64,000 nt of DNA from an uncultured beta proteobacterium. GTDB taxonomy: Bacteria; Pseudomonadota; Gammaproteobacteria; Burkholderiales; Burkholderiaceae_C. Shown in pieces: positions 25,848-35,384 of the stretch. The stretch spans positions 62,001-126,000 of the forward strand of contig CAIKVZ010000033.1 of NCBI GenBank assembly GCA_903830985.1, in the 5' to 3' direction. The notes below the pieces were generated by a model, which searched no databases, was not told the origin of the DNA, and saw nothing but the letters and a program-made list of their open reading frames with translations. The translations under genes and the position numbers were made by a program. The stretch's first letter is position 1; each line of letters begins with the position of its first letter.

Positions 25848-27251
25848 TTATGCATGGAGCACGCCTTGCTGCGCAGTCTTGAGGCTGCCCGGCGAGAAAA
25901 AGAAATTCAGGTCCTCCGGCTTGGGGTCAAAAGCCGATTTGTTGCTGGTCTGCATGGACAGGCGCACCAGCTTGCTGGCGTCGGCGCACTCCCAGTCTTC
26001 GGGCACGCGTTGGCCGTTGGTCACGCCGCGCAGCGTCACCTGATGGCGGATGAGCGCGTCCAGGGCCGGTCCCAGCTTGACGGCTTCGTCCACCTTGGAC
26101 AGGATGGCCTGCTGGGGCGCCGCGCTCTTGAACGCGGCCAGCACGTCGTCCAGCGTGTCGCCGTGGCTGCCGGCATTGAGCACCAGCAGGCGTTTGATGT
26201 GCGGCAGTTCCAGCACGTCGTCCACCATGTCGGCCTTGCGCGGGTCGTGTGGCGCCACACCGGCAGTGTCGATCAGGATCATCTTCTTGTTGGCCAACAG
26301 GTTCAGCAAGTCCTGCAAGGCGGCCCGGTCGTGCGCCTGATGGGCCACGACGCCGAGCGTGCGACCGTAGCCGCGCAGTTGTTCCAGCGCCGCCACGCGG
26401 TAGGTGTCGAGTGTGATCAGACCCACCGAGTTGGGGCCGTGCGGGCGCACGCACAGCGCCGCCAGCTTGGCCGCGGTCGTGGTCTTGCCCACGCCGGTGG
26501 CGCCGACCAGTGCGAAGATGCCGCCTTCGTCCTGCAGCTGCGCGTCGCCCATGTCGGTCTTGAGATTGCGCTCCAGCACGTCCATGACCCAGCGCACGGC
26601 GTGCGCCGCGTCGATGCTCTTGGGCAGGCGCTCAAGCACGCTGCGCGCCAGCGACGCCGAGTATCCGGCACGGATCATCTTGAGCATCAGGTTGGCCTGG
26701 ATCGGGTCCTGGCGCGCCTGGCCCAGAAACGACAGCGTGTTGAAGCGCTCTTCCATCATTTCCCGCATGTTCTGCAATTCATCGGCGATGTTTTGCGACA
26801 ACTGGGTGGCGACCGGCGCCGCAAGCGGCGCGGGCATGTGGCGTACCGGTGCAGGGGCTTGTGCCTGAGACTGTTTGGGCAGGGTTTGCAGCAAGTCGGC
26901 GTGCATGGCGCGAGGTTTGACGGGTGCAGGCGGTTGCGGCAGCGGCTCTGCTGCCGGGCGTGACCCGCCCAGTTCCTCCTGACGTCGGCGCAGCATGCGC
27001 TCACGCACATAGGACTGAAACGACAGGGTGCTCATGGCCATGTCTTCGGTGTCGCGGCCGATGGCCTGCTTGGCGCTGGTTGCGCCCGGTGCGCGGTTCA
27101 ATGTGGCCAGCGAGTCTTCCGCCGTGGCCACGACCTCAACGCCGGTGGCAGTGGGTCGGTTCGACAGGATCAGCGTACCTTCACCGAAAGCCTGCCGTGC
27201 CAGCGTCAGTGCTTCGCGCGCGGTGGGGGCGTGGAATCGTTGAATGTTCAT
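25848..27251 (-). CDS. flhF: FlhF, SRP-type GTPase for flagellar placement
   Basis: SRP-family GTPase that sets the site and number of flagella, usually polar. The 467 residues have a basic N-terminal B domain, a Pro/Gln-rich linker at about 95-150, and the NG GTPase domain. P-loop GATGVGKTT is at 250-258, followed by TLDTYRVAALEQL, IDTAGVAPHDPRK (the usual DTAG box), and LSKVDEAVKLGPALD. Its ATG overlaps the flhA stop (ATGA). No flhG/fleN (the MinD-like partner) lies between it and fliA. Confidence 0.95.
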   Translation of the reverse strand: MNIQRFHAPTAREALTLARQAFGEGTLILSNRPTATGVEVVATAEDSLATLNRAPGATSAKQAIGRDTEDMAMSTLSFQSYVRERMLRRRQEELGGSRPAAEPLPQPPAPVKPRAMHADLLQTLPKQSQAQAPAPVRHMPAPLAAPVATQLSQNIADELQNMREMMEERFNTLSFLGQARQDPIQANLMLKMIRAGYSASLARSVLERLPKSIDAAHAVRWVMDVLERNLKTDMGDAQLQDEGGIFALVGATGVGKTTTAAKLAALCVRPHGPNSVGLITLDTYRVAALEQLRGYGRTLGVVAHQAHDRAALQDLLNLLANKKMILIDTAGVAPHDPRKADMVDDVLELPHIKRLLVLNAGSHGDTLDDVLAAFKSAAPQQAILSKVDEAVKLGPALDALIRHQVTLRGVTNGQRVPEDWECADASKLVRLSMQTSNKSAFDPKPEDLNFFFSPGSLKTAQQGVLHA

Positions 27252-29326
27252 GATGCACCTCGGAGAATCGGACCAATACGGATCGTGTGGGTTTCAGGGA
27301 TTTCGCTGTGCGCCAGCACTTGCAGGCGCGGCGCCATGCGGCGCACCAGGCGCGCCACGGCGTTGCGAATCGCGTCGGGTACCAGCAGACAGGCCGGGAC
27401 ACCGAGCTCCTCCTGCTGCTGCGCCATGTCGGCAGCGGACTTGCTCAGCATATCGGCCATGGAAGGGTCCAGGGCCGGCCCGCCGGCACCGCCCAGGGCC
27501 TGCACCAACAGGCGTTCCAGATTGGGTTCGATCGCCATCACGTTGAGTTCACGCACCGGGCCGTAGATCTGTTGCACGATGGCCGGCGACAGGGCGATGC
27601 GGATACGCCGCGCCAGCTCCATCGGGTCGGTCACGGTGCCGGCGTGTTCGGCCAGGCACTCGACGATGGTGCGGATGTCGCGAATGTGAACGCCTTCTTC
27701 GAGCAGCAATTGCAATACCTTTTGAAAACTTGCGATGGACACCATTTTGGGCACCACTTCCTCGATCAGTTTCGGGGCCAACCGGGCCACGTGTTCCACC
27801 AGTTGCTGGGTCTCAGTGCGGCTGAGCAAGCGCGCCGCCTGCACCTGCATCAAGTGTGACAAATGTGTGGCCATCACGGTTTCCGAATCAACGACGGTAA
27901 ACCCGGCCATTTGTGCGGCTTCACGCTGGCGCTCGTCGATCCAGTGTGCCGGCAGGCCAAAGGCCGGGTCGGTGGTGGCGGTGCCGATCAGCGGCGTCGT
28001 GATGCCGCCCGGGTTGATCGCCAGGAACATGCCGGGGAAGGCCTCGCCTTCGCCCACCACCACGCCGCGCAAGGTGATGCGGTAGCCGCTGGGCTTGAGT
28101 TCAAGGTTGTCGCGCACGTGCACCGCCGGCGGCAGGAAACCCACTTCCTGGGCAAATTTCTTGCGCACGCCCTTGATGCGCGCCAGCAGGTCGCCCTGGC
28201 GGTTCTTGTCCACCAGCGCAATCAGTCGGTAGCCCAACTCCAGCCCGAGCAGGTCCACCGGTTGCAGGTCGTCCCAGGTGGCTTCGCCGTCGTGCGCCGC
28301 CTTGGGGTCTTCCACCACCGGGGCGACCGGCACCGGGCGGTGCGCAATGGCCCAGGCACCGTAGGCCAGCAGCAGCGCCATGGTGAGGAACACCAGGTGC
28401 GGCATGCCGGGAATGATGCCCAGCAGGCCCAGGATGGCTGCGGTCACACCCAGCACACGCGGCGAGGCAAACATTTGCGAGACGATCTGGCCGCCGATAT
28501 CACGGTCCTTGCCCACGCGCGACACCACCATGGCAGCTGCCACCGAGATCAGCAGGCCCGGAATCTGCGCCACCAGCGCATCTCCCACGGCCAGCAGGAT
28601 GTAGGTGTCGGCCGCCTTGCCGGCCGACAGGTCGTGCTGCAGCATGCCGATGGCAAAGCCGCCCACGATGTTGATGATCAGGATCAGGATGCCGGCAATC
28701 GCATCGCCGCGCACGAACTTGGAGGCGCCGTCCATGGAGCCGAAGAAGTCGGCTTCCTCGGAGACCTCGGCGCGGCGGCGCTTGGCTTCCTTTTCGTCGA
28801 TCAGGCCGGCATTCAGGTCCGCGTCCACGGCCATCTGCTTGCCCGGCATCGCGTCCAGGGTGAAGCGCGCCGACACTTCAGCAATGCGCTCGGAGCCCTT
28901 GGTCACGACGATGAAGTTGATCACCACCAGGATGGCAAAAACGATGATACCGACCGCAAAATTGCCGCCGATCAGGAAGTGGCCGAAGGCCTCGATCACC
29001 GCGCCCGCGGCCGCAGGGCCGCTATGGCCCTCGAGCAGCACGATCCGGGTCGAAGCCACGTTCAGCGACAGGCGCATCAGGGTCGAGAGCAGCAGCACCG
29101 AGGGGAAGGCGGCGAAGTCCAGCGGCTTGATCATGTAAGCCGCGACCATCATGACCATCAAGGCGACGGCGATGTTGATGGTGAAGAAGGTGTCCAGCAG
29201 CCAGGTCGGAATCGGCAGCACCATCATCGCCAGGATAGCCACGACCAGCAGGGGCGCGGCCGCGCCGTTCACCAGGGCCGAGTTGCGGCCCATCCATTGC
29301 TGCAGCCATTTGGACGTTTCGCTCAT
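27248..29326 (-). CDS. flhA: FlhA, flagellar type III export gate protein
   Basis: Nonameric export-gate protein of the flagellar type III secretion apparatus. The 692 residues divide into an N-terminal membrane half with about eight helices (PLLVVAILAMMVLPIPTWLL, FPSVLLLSTLMRLSLNVAST, the conserved cytoplasmic loop with GSERIAEVSARFTLDAMPGK and QMAVDADLNAGLIDEKEAK) and a C-terminal cytoplasmic docking domain for chaperone-substrate complexes. Both ends overlap neighbours as ATGA (flhB upstream, flhF downstream), so the three export/placement genes are coupled. Confidence 0.97.
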   Translation of the reverse strand: MSETSKWLQQWMGRNSALVNGAAAPLLVVAILAMMVLPIPTWLLDTFFTINIAVALMVMMVAAYMIKPLDFAAFPSVLLLSTLMRLSLNVASTRIVLLEGHSGPAAAGAVIEAFGHFLIGGNFAVGIIVFAILVVINFIVVTKGSERIAEVSARFTLDAMPGKQMAVDADLNAGLIDEKEAKRRRAEVSEEADFFGSMDGASKFVRGDAIAGILILIINIVGGFAIGMLQHDLSAGKAADTYILLAVGDALVAQIPGLLISVAAAMVVSRVGKDRDIGGQIVSQMFASPRVLGVTAAILGLLGIIPGMPHLVFLTMALLLAYGAWAIAHRPVPVAPVVEDPKAAHDGEATWDDLQPVDLLGLELGYRLIALVDKNRQGDLLARIKGVRKKFAQEVGFLPPAVHVRDNLELKPSGYRITLRGVVVGEGEAFPGMFLAINPGGITTPLIGTATTDPAFGLPAHWIDERQREAAQMAGFTVVDSETVMATHLSHLMQVQAARLLSRTETQQLVEHVARLAPKLIEEVVPKMVSIASFQKVLQLLLEEGVHIRDIRTIVECLAEHAGTVTDPMELARRIRIALSPAIVQQIYGPVRELNVMAIEPNLERLLVQALGGAGGPALDPSMADMLSKSAADMAQQQEELGVPACLLVPDAIRNAVARLVRRMAPRLQVLAHSEIPETHTIRIGPILRGAS

Positions 29327-30477
29327 GCCGCCACCGCCTCAGGGCTCAGTTTGGAAAATGGGTCCATTTCCGGTGGCACAAAGGGCTCGGGGAACTGGTC
29401 CGGCATGGGACCATCGCCCTGCAGCGCGGCCTTGAGCTTGTACACGTAGGCCAGCACCTGCGCCACGGCGGTGAACAGGTTGCCAGGGATTTCCTGGTTC
29501 AGTTCGGCGTGGGCGTACAGGGCGCGCGCCAGCATGGGCGACTGCAGCACCGGCACCTTGTTGGCCTTGGCCAGATCACGGATCTTCAGCGCCAGCAGGT
29601 CGGCACCTTTGGAAATCACCTGGGGCGCGCCCATCTTGCTTTCGTCGTACCTCAGTGCGACGGCAAAGTGGGTCGGGTTCATGACGACGAAATCGGCCTT
29701 GGGCACGGCACCCACACTGTTGCGTTGCGAAATCTCCCTTTGCCGGGCGCGCAGTCGGCCCTTCATCTCGGGGTTGCCTTCGGACTCCTTGTGCTCCTGC
29801 TTCACATCTTCGTGCGACATGCGCATGCGCGAACTGAACATGAACGCCTGCAGCGGCATGTCAATGATTGCCGTCGCCACCACCACCAGCAGCAGGCTGG
29901 TCACACCAGCACTGATCCAGCGCGCCAGCTCAGGCATCGATGCCACCGAGGGTTGCAGCGCCATGCGCGTGACCTCGTCCAAGTGGCTCATGAAGTAGCT
30001 GCTCGCCACGGCGATCAGCGCCGCCGTCATCAGCACCAGCTTGAGCACCTGCGAGAACTGTTCCTTGGAGAACAACCTGCCAAACCCGGCCAGAGGGCTG
30101 AGTCGGCTGAAGTCGGGCATGACGGGCTTGAGGCTCATGACCCAACCGCCCGTGGCCACGGTGCTGATGATCACCACCGGCAGGATGATCACGGAAAAGG
30201 CCACGGCCACCCCCAGGCCGATGAGGCTCACGTCGTGCAGGCGCAGCAGGATGTCGCTGGTCTGTCCCACGGTCGTGGCATTGAAGCTGAGTTGTTGCGC
30301 CAGCGCGTATTTGAGGCGGTCCAGCATCAGCGGCGCGAGCATCAGCATGGCGATGGCGCCGGTGCCGAGCACCGCCAGATTGCCCAGGTCCCGCGAGCGC
30401 GTCACTTGGCCGTCGTCGCGCGCCTTCTGCAGCTTGCGTTGTGTCGCGGGAAGGTTGCGGTCCTGACTGGAGTCCAT
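29323..30477 (-). CDS. flhB: FlhB, flagellar export specificity switch protein
   Basis: Four-helix membrane protein whose autocleavage switches export from rod/hook to filament substrates. The 384 residues contain the NPTH cleavage motif at 267-270 (VVMNPTHFAVALRYDESKMG), with the cytoplasmic domain before and after it intact, so switching should work. The N-terminus MDSSQDRNLPATQRKLQKAR is typical. No clear Shine-Dalgarno is present; instead a hairpin (30480-30502) ends 2 bases before the ATG. The stop overlaps flhA. Confidence 0.96.
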   Translation of the reverse strand: MDSSQDRNLPATQRKLQKARDDGQVTRSRDLGNLAVLGTGAIAMLMLAPLMLDRLKYALAQQLSFNATTVGQTSDILLRLHDVSLIGLGVAVAFSVIILPVVIISTVATGGWVMSLKPVMPDFSRLSPLAGFGRLFSKEQFSQVLKLVLMTAALIAVASSYFMSHLDEVTRMALQPSVASMPELARWISAGVTSLLLVVVATAIIDMPLQAFMFSSRMRMSHEDVKQEHKESEGNPEMKGRLRARQREISQRNSVGAVPKADFVVMNPTHFAVALRYDESKMGAPQVISKGADLLALKIRDLAKANKVPVLQSPMLARALYAHAELNQEIPGNLFTAVAQVLAYVYKLKAALQGDGPMPDQFPEPFVPPEMDPFSKLSPEAVAA

Positions 30478-30479
30478 TT

Positions 30480-30502
30480 GGGTTTACCGTTGAAGTAAAC
30501 CC
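30480..30502 (-). promoter_or_regulatory. Hairpin immediately upstream of the flhB start
   Basis: GGGTTTAC (30480-30487) and GTAAACCC (30495-30502) are perfect 8-bp inverted repeats with a 7-base loop. In the flhB transcript the stem ends two bases before the ATG, where the ribosome site should be. It could limit flhB translation or be a protein-binding dyad. Only the symmetry is seen. Confidence 0.5.
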
Positions 30503-30516
30503 ATTGTCTGCAAAGG

Positions 30517-30568
30517 CCGCGCCAACTAAAGCGCAATAAGGGGGCATTTGCCCCGGCTTATGGCGCGG
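30517..30568 (-). terminator. Nested stem-loop between cheZ and flhB (possible terminator/processing site)
   Basis: Outer arms CCGCGCCA (30517-30524) and TGGCGCGG (30561-30568) are perfect. Nested inside is GGGGCA-TT-TGCCCC (30541-30554), extended by ATAAG/CTTAT with a two-base bulge. It starts 4 bases after the cheZ stop on the minus strand. It has no real U-tract (only CTTTAG and CCTTTG), so it is not a textbook Rho-independent terminator; partial termination or RNA processing between mot-che and flh genes is possible. Confidence 0.4.
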
Positions 30569-30572
30569 AGTT

Positions 30573-31196
30573 CTAAAAACCCAAGCTTGCGAGCAAGTCG
30601 TCCACCTGCGACTGATCCGTCACCACGTCCGGATTGCCTTCCGGGTTCACCACCGGGCCGGTCAGGTCCTTGCTCGGCTCGGCCGCCAAGGGCGCTGCCG
30701 GCGCGGTCTGGATCAGCAGGCGCACCAGTTGCTCCTCGATGGTCGAGGTGAGGGCCACGACCCGGGTGATAACCTGTCCCGTCAGGTCGTGGAAGTCCTG
30801 CGCCATCATGATTTCGGTCAGGTGGCTGTCGACTTGCTGCGAGTTCTTCTGCACAGAGTGCACGAAATTCAAAACGTGTCCGCGGGCCACGGCGCCCACC
30901 GGGTCCTTCACGATCAGGTCGGCGATGCGCTGCGCCTCGGCTGCCATCTGGTCTTGCTGGGCCTTGGCCAACTCCACCAAGTTCAGCACCTTTTCTGCGG
31001 CCTCACCCGTGAGGCGGGCGATGTAGGAGAGACGGCTCTTGGCGTCGGGCAGTTCTTCCACCGTCCCTTTGAGTCCATCGGTGTAGCCGAGTTGACTCAG
31101 GGAATCGTGCAACTGGCGTGTCAGCACGCCCAGCCGGTGGTGCACATCGATGGGTGTGGAATCCGCGGCCAGTGGGGTCATTTCAGTGGTCTCCAT
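30573..31196 (-). CDS. cheZ: CheZ, CheY-P phosphatase
   Basis: Dephosphorylates CheY-P to end the tumble or reversal signal. The 207-residue protein is a long helical hairpin; the active-site segment QDFHDLTGQV (133-142) has Asp137 and Gln141, matching the E. coli D143/Q147 pair. The C-terminal QVDDLLASLGF is the CheY-binding helix after a flexible Pro/Ala linker. It starts 2 bases after cheY, so the signal protein and its phosphatase are made together. Confidence 0.96.
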   Translation of the reverse strand: METTEMTPLAADSTPIDVHHRLGVLTRQLHDSLSQLGYTDGLKGTVEELPDAKSRLSYIARLTGEAAEKVLNLVELAKAQQDQMAAEAQRIADLIVKDPVGAVARGHVLNFVHSVQKNSQQVDSHLTEIMMAQDFHDLTGQVITRVVALTSTIEEQLVRLLIQTAPAAPLAAEPSKDLTGPVVNPEGNPDVVTDQSQVDDLLASLGF

Positions 31197-31198
31197 GC

Positions 31199-31591
31199 TC
31201 AGGCCATCAGTCCGTATTTTTTCAGGATGGCCGCGACCTTGTCCTCCAGCGTGGCCTTGGTGAAGGGTTTGACGATGTAGCCTGCGGCACCGCCTTGCGC
31301 CGCGGCGACGATGTCTTCCTTGCGCGCCTCCGCCGTCACCATCAGCACTGGCAGGTGCTTGAGTTTTTCATCCTTCTTGATTTCTGCCAGCAACTGGAAG
31401 CCGTTCATGTTCGGCATGTTGATGTCCGAGACCACGAAGTCGAACTTGCTGTTGCGCAACTTGTTCAGCGCCACCACGCCGTCCTCGGCCTCATCCGCCT
31501 CGGGATAGCCGCTTTCCTTGAGCAAATTGCGCACGATGCGTCGCATCGTGGAGAAGTCATCGACGATCAAAATGCGAAGGTCGTTTGCCAT
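31199..31591 (-). CDS. cheY: CheY, chemotaxis response regulator
   Basis: Single-domain receiver that, when phosphorylated by CheA, binds the flagellar switch. At 130 residues it is the normal length. Acidic pair D11/D12, phospho-acceptor D56 ([12 protein letters not shown]), the Thr in VLMVTAEA and the Lys in YIVKPF are all present. The [15 protein letters not shown] and [19 protein letters not shown] stretches are typical of proteobacterial CheY. It lies between motB and cheZ. Confidence 0.97.
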   Translation of the reverse strand: MANDLRILIVDDFSTMRRIVRNLLKESGYPEADEAEDGVVALNKLRNSKFDFVVSDINMPNMNGFQLLAEIKKDEKLKHLPVLMVTAEARKEDIVAAAQGGAAGYIVKPFTKATLEDKVAAILKKYGLMA

Positions 31592-31649
31592 GTTGGGAGC
31601 TTTCAGAAAGAAATATTGAAGCGGGTGCAGACCCAGAGGTTAACCCACA

Positions 31650-32618
31650 TCAGTGTTTGACCGCGGAGGCGGGCTGGGCAGGCTGGGTGGGCGGGGCGGT
31701 TTCGGGTGCGGCGCCGGCCTCGGCCGGTTCCGCCAGAACGACAGGGCGGGTGCTGAGCAAGCGTTCCTCGGCTTCCTTGGTCATGATGGTGATGCTGATG
31801 CGGCGATTCGCCGGGCTCTTGGGGTCGGCTTCGTCCAATAAACTGGTCGCCGCCAAGCCGGCGACGCGCGCCAGTTTATCGTCGGGCATGCCGGCAGCGA
31901 CGAGTTCGCGGCGCGTGGCGTTGGCGCGGTCCGCTGACAGTTCCCAGTTGCTGTAGCCGCGATCCCCGCCACTGTAAGGCGTGGCATCGGTGTGCCCGGC
32001 CAGACTGACGCGGTTTTCGATGCCGTTCAGCGCGAAGCCGATTTCCCGCAGGATGTCGCGCATATACGACTTCACGGCGGCGCTGCCGCTGGCGAACATG
32101 GGTCTGTTCTGGTCATCGACAATCTGTATCAGCAGGCCATCGGGTGTGACTTCCATGCGGATCTGGTTGCGGTATTCGTTGAGCTTGGGGGTGTCGGCGA
32201 TGAGGTTCTCGATCTTGGCCTGCAGTGCCGCCAGCCGTTTCGAGTCGGCCTTGGCGACCTCGGCCTTGGCTGCATCGGCGATCATTTTTTTCGTCGGCGC
32301 AGGGGCTGCGCCAGAGGGGCGACCCTGGCCCGAAGAACGGGTCAGGTCCACGCCACCGCCGGTCAGCACGCTGGAACTGTTGCCGGCGCCGCTGCCCCCG
32401 GGCAGCGCGACTTTGAGCGGTGCGCTGAAATAATCGGACAGGCCCTTCAGGTCGCCCTGCGCGGTGGAGCCGAGCAGCCACATCAGCAGGAAGAACGCCA
32501 TCATGGCGGTCACGAAGTCGGCGTAGGCAATCTTCCAGGCGCCACCATGAACGGCATGACCGCCCTTCTTGATGCGCTTGATGATGATAGGCTGGAGCTT
32601 TTTCCCGTCGGTCGCCAT
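31650..32618 (-). CDS. motB: MotB, stator protein with peptidoglycan-binding domain
   Basis: Stator subunit anchored to the cell wall. The 322 residues have one membrane helix (YADFVTAMMAFFLLMWLL) with the essential proton-carrying Asp34, a plug/linker, and an OmpA-like domain (RVSLAGHTDATPYSGGDRGY then NWELSADRANATRRELVAAG). The C-terminal 30 residues are Ala/Pro/Glu-rich. The N-terminal IIIKRIKKGGHAVHGGAWKI is usual for MotB. It follows motA by 18 bases. Confidence 0.96.
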   Translation of the reverse strand: MATDGKKLQPIIIKRIKKGGHAVHGGAWKIAYADFVTAMMAFFLLMWLLGSTAQGDLKGLSDYFSAPLKVALPGGSGAGNSSSVLTGGGVDLTRSSGQGRPSGAAPAPTKKMIADAAKAEVAKADSKRLAALQAKIENLIADTPKLNEYRNQIRMEVTPDGLLIQIVDDQNRPMFASGSAAVKSYMRDILREIGFALNGIENRVSLAGHTDATPYSGGDRGYSNWELSADRANATRRELVAAGMPDDKLARVAGLAATSLLDEADPKSPANRRISITIMTKEAEERLLSTRPVVLAEPAEAGAAPETAPPTQPAQPASAVKH

Positions 32619-32636
32619 GGCTGTGCAGGGTTGGGG

Positions 32637-33497
32637 TTACTTCTTGCCGCGAACGTGGGCTTCCAGTTCAGCGAAGGTTGGGCGGTCGGTGGAGAACAGC
32701 ACCTTGCGGCCGAACTCGATGGCTGTGGTCGGGTTATAGCCCTGCATGCTGGCCAGCAAGGTGGTCTTGATGCACTGCAACTCCTTGGCCGCGTCTTCCG
32801 TTTTTTGTTCCAGCAGGCCACCCAGGGGTTCGACGAAGCCGTAGGCCAGCAAAATGCCCAGGAAGGTGCCCACCAGCGCCGAGGCGATCATGCCGCCCAA
32901 CACCGCTGGCGGTTGCCCCACCGAGCCCATGGTGTTCACCACGCCGAGCACGGCGGCCACGATGCCGAAGGCCGGCAGGGCGCCGGCCAGACGGGCAATG
33001 GCCGCCACCGGCGCGTGCGCTTCCTGATGGTGGGTGTCGATCTCGCTGTCCATGAGGGACTCGATCTCGTGCGCGTTCAGGTTGCCCGAGACCATCATGC
33101 GCAGGTAGTCGGTCATGAACTCGACCACGTGGTGGTCACTGCCGACCACGGCATGCTTTTTGAAAATGGCCGATTCGTGCGGCGTTTCCACATCCTTCTC
33201 GATCGCCATCAGGCCTTCCTTGCGCGCCTTTTGCAGGATGTCGTAGAGCAAGGCCAGCAGTTCCATGTAGCGCGCCTTGGTGAACTTGGATCCCTTGAGT
33301 GCCTCGGGGATCATCTTCAGCGTGGCCTTGAGCACCTTGGGCTGGTTGTTCACCACGAAGGCGCCGCCGGCGGCGCCGAAGATCGTGATCATCTCGAACG
33401 GCAGGGCGTGCAGGATGACGCTGATGTTGCCACCGTGGAAGATGTACACGCCGAAGATGCAGACCATCGAGACGACATAACCAACTATGACAAACAT
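32637..33497 (-). CDS. motA: MotA, flagellar stator ion-channel protein
   Basis: Stator channel subunit that couples proton flow to rotation. The 286 residues have two N-terminal membrane helices (MFVIVGYVVSMVCIFGVYIF onwards), a large cytoplasmic loop with the charged region contacting FliG, and two C-terminal helices (LAGALPAFGIVAAVLGVVNT, ASALVGTFLGILLAYGFVEP) with the conserved prolines. It is first in the motA-motB-cheY-cheZ run. The 176 bases upstream, towards trpD, show no clear sigma-28 or sigma-70 promoter to me. Confidence 0.97.
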   Translation of the reverse strand: MFVIVGYVVSMVCIFGVYIFHGGNISVILHALPFEMITIFGAAGGAFVVNNQPKVLKATLKMIPEALKGSKFTKARYMELLALLYDILQKARKEGLMAIEKDVETPHESAIFKKHAVVGSDHHVVEFMTDYLRMMVSGNLNAHEIESLMDSEIDTHHQEAHAPVAAIARLAGALPAFGIVAAVLGVVNTMGSVGQPPAVLGGMIASALVGTFLGILLAYGFVEPLGGLLEQKTEDAAKELQCIKTTLLASMQGYNPTTAIEFGRKVLFSTDRPTFAELEAHVRGKK

Positions 33498-33673
33498 GGT
33501 GTGGACTTAGGCAAGTTAGGGCGGGCGTGTGCTGGGCCGGAGATCATTCGCCCATACGGCGGTTCGAACCCTGGCTATTGTGCTTGAGAATACCCGCAAA
33601 AATGGGCGTCAAAAGCCCGGTCTGAGGGGCAATTTGTGCAGAGTTCGTCGATTAGGTGCGGAAATTTGCCGAA

Positions 33674-34711
33674 TCAGCGCGCCAGACGCGCGGTAATGGC
33701 CACCAGCTGTTCCAGTTTTTCGCGTGCTGCGCCGCTGGCCAGTACCGCACGCGCCAGGGCGATGCCTTCGGCCATGTTGGGTGCCACATTCGCCGCGTAC
33801 AGCGCCACGCCGGCGTTCAAGGTGACGATGTCGCGCGCCGGCGAAGGCTGGTCTGCCAGCACGCCGAGCAGCATGGTTCTGGACTCCTCAGCGGTTTCCA
33901 CGCGCAGCGAGCGATGGCTGGCCATGGTGAAGCCGAAGTCTTCCGGGTGGATTTCATACTCGGTGACGACCCCGTCCTTCAGTTCCCCGACCAGTGTGCT
34001 GGCGCCCAGACTCACCTCGTCCATGCCGTCGCGCCCATAGACCACGATGGCGTGTTCGGCGCCGAGACGCTCCAGCGCACGCACCTGTATGCCCACCAGA
34101 TCCGAGTGGAACACGCCCATCAGGATGTTGGGCGCTCCGGCCGGGTTGGTCAACGGGCCCAGGATGTTGAAGATGGTGCGGATGCCGAGTTCACGGCGCA
34201 CCGGTGCAACGTTCTTCATCGCCGGATGGTGGTTGGGTGCGAACATGAAGCCCAGCCCCACTTCGGCGATGCAGCGTGCGATAGCCTCGGGCGCGAGCTG
34301 GATGTTCACGCCCAGGCTCTCCAGCACATCGGCGCTGCCGCACTTGCTGCTCACGCTGCGCCCGCCGTGCTTGCTCACCTTGGCGCCGGCCGCCGCAGCG
34401 ACAAACATCGAGCAGGTGGAGATGTTGAAGGTGTGGGAACCATCGCCGCCCGTGCCGACGATGTCCACCAGGTGTTCACGGTCGGCCACCTCGACCTTGG
34501 TGGAGAACTCGCGCATCACCTGGGCCGCGGCGGTGATCTCGCCGATGGTCTCCTTCTTCACGCGCAGTCCGGTGATCAGGGCCGCCATCATCACCGGCGA
34601 CATCTCGCCGTTCATGATGAGGCGCATCAGGTGCAGCATCTCGTCGTGGAAGATTTCGCGGTGCTCGATGGTGCGCTGCAGCGCTTCCTGGGGGGTGATC
34701 TTGTGCGTCAT
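33674..34711 (-). CDS. trpD: TrpD, anthranilate phosphoribosyltransferase
   Basis: Transfers phosphoribosyl from PRPP to anthranilate, step 2 of tryptophan synthesis. The 345 residues have the PRPP glycine loop GTGGDG at 86-91, [21 protein letters not shown] with [16 protein letters not shown], and [13 protein letters not shown]. It is a free-standing enzyme, not fused to TrpG. It lies 22 bases after the LysE-type exporter gene. The usual next gene, trpC, is absent: motA follows instead. Confidence 0.97.
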   Translation of the reverse strand: MTHKITPQEALQRTIEHREIFHDEMLHLMRLIMNGEMSPVMMAALITGLRVKKETIGEITAAAQVMREFSTKVEVADREHLVDIVGTGGDGSHTFNISTCSMFVAAAAGAKVSKHGGRSVSSKCGSADVLESLGVNIQLAPEAIARCIAEVGLGFMFAPNHHPAMKNVAPVRRELGIRTIFNILGPLTNPAGAPNILMGVFHSDLVGIQVRALERLGAEHAIVVYGRDGMDEVSLGASTLVGELKDGVVTEYEIHPEDFGFTMASHRSLRVETAEESRTMLLGVLADQPSPARDIVTLNAGVALYAANVAPNMAEGIALARAVLASGAAREKLEQLVAITARLAR

Positions 34712-34733
34712 GGTGTCGTTGGATGTGAAGTGT

Positions 34734-35384
34734 TTACAGTTGGGGTTGTTCGGTCAGCGCCAGGCGCAGGCCGAAGGCGATGAACATCAGGCCGGCCACA
34801 CGCTCCATGGCGTGCATGGCGCGCTGCACGGCCGACATGCGCCGCGCCAGCGCGGCCGAGAGCAGCGCGTAGGCGACGTTGATGGCGACCGAGTTCAGGT
34901 TGAACAGCGTGCCAAGCAGGACGAAGGCCAGCGCCTTGTTCGGTGCTTCGGGGGCGATGAACTGCGGCACGAAGGCGAGGAAAAACAGTGCCACCTTGGG
35001 GTTGAGCACGTTGGTCGTGAAGCCGCCGAAAAACACACTTTTCATTTCCTGCGGGACGGCGGGCGCTGTCGGCAGCGGCTGTTCATCGGCTTGCTGGCTC
35101 AGGAGCATGCGCGCGCCCATCCACAGGAGGTAGGCCGCGCCCAGCCATTTGAGCAGGGAGAAAACCAGGGCCGACGAGGCCAGCAAGGCGCCGATGCCCA
35201 CGGCCGCCGCTGCCACGTGGACAAAGCAGCCGGCGGTGATGCCCAGGCCAGCCACCATTCCGACTCTGGCGCCGCGGCGCAGCGACTGCGTCACGATGTA
35301 CAGCACGTCGGGGCCGGGGGTCAGGTTGAGCAGCAGTCCTGCCGCGATGAACCAGCCCAAGTGTTGGAACGGGAACTCAGACAC
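34734..35384 (-). CDS. LysE/RhtB-family amino-acid exporter
   Basis: 216-residue membrane protein of the LysE/RhtB family, which exports amino acids. The N-terminal [21 protein letters not shown] is the family signature (TPGP), and the second half has [21 protein letters not shown]. About six hydrophobic segments are visible. It sits inside the trp genes, overlapping the trpG stop by 8 bases (35377-35384) and 22 bases ahead of trpD, so it is almost surely co-transcribed. The substrate is not shown by sequence; tryptophan or a pathway intermediate is an inference from position. Confidence 0.9.
   Translation of the reverse strand: MSEFPFQHLGWFIAAGLLLNLTPGPDVLYIVTQSLRRGARVGMVAGLGITAGCFVHVAAAAVGIGALLASSALVFSLLKWLGAAYLLWMGARMLLSQQADEQPLPTAPAVPQEMKSVFFGGFTTNVLNPKVALFFLAFVPQFIAPEAPNKALAFVLLGTLFNLNSVAINVAYALLSAALARRMSAVQRAMHAMERVAGLMFIAFGLRLALTEQPQL

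Noticed and set aside
30541-30554. Classical Rho-independent terminator after cheZ
   Set aside because: The stem is strong but no U-run follows; listed only as a low-confidence structured element.
33498-33673. Sigma-28 promoter before motA
   Set aside because: On the minus strand TCAAG and GCCGTATG occur but are 22 bases apart instead of about 14; no TAAAG at the right place.
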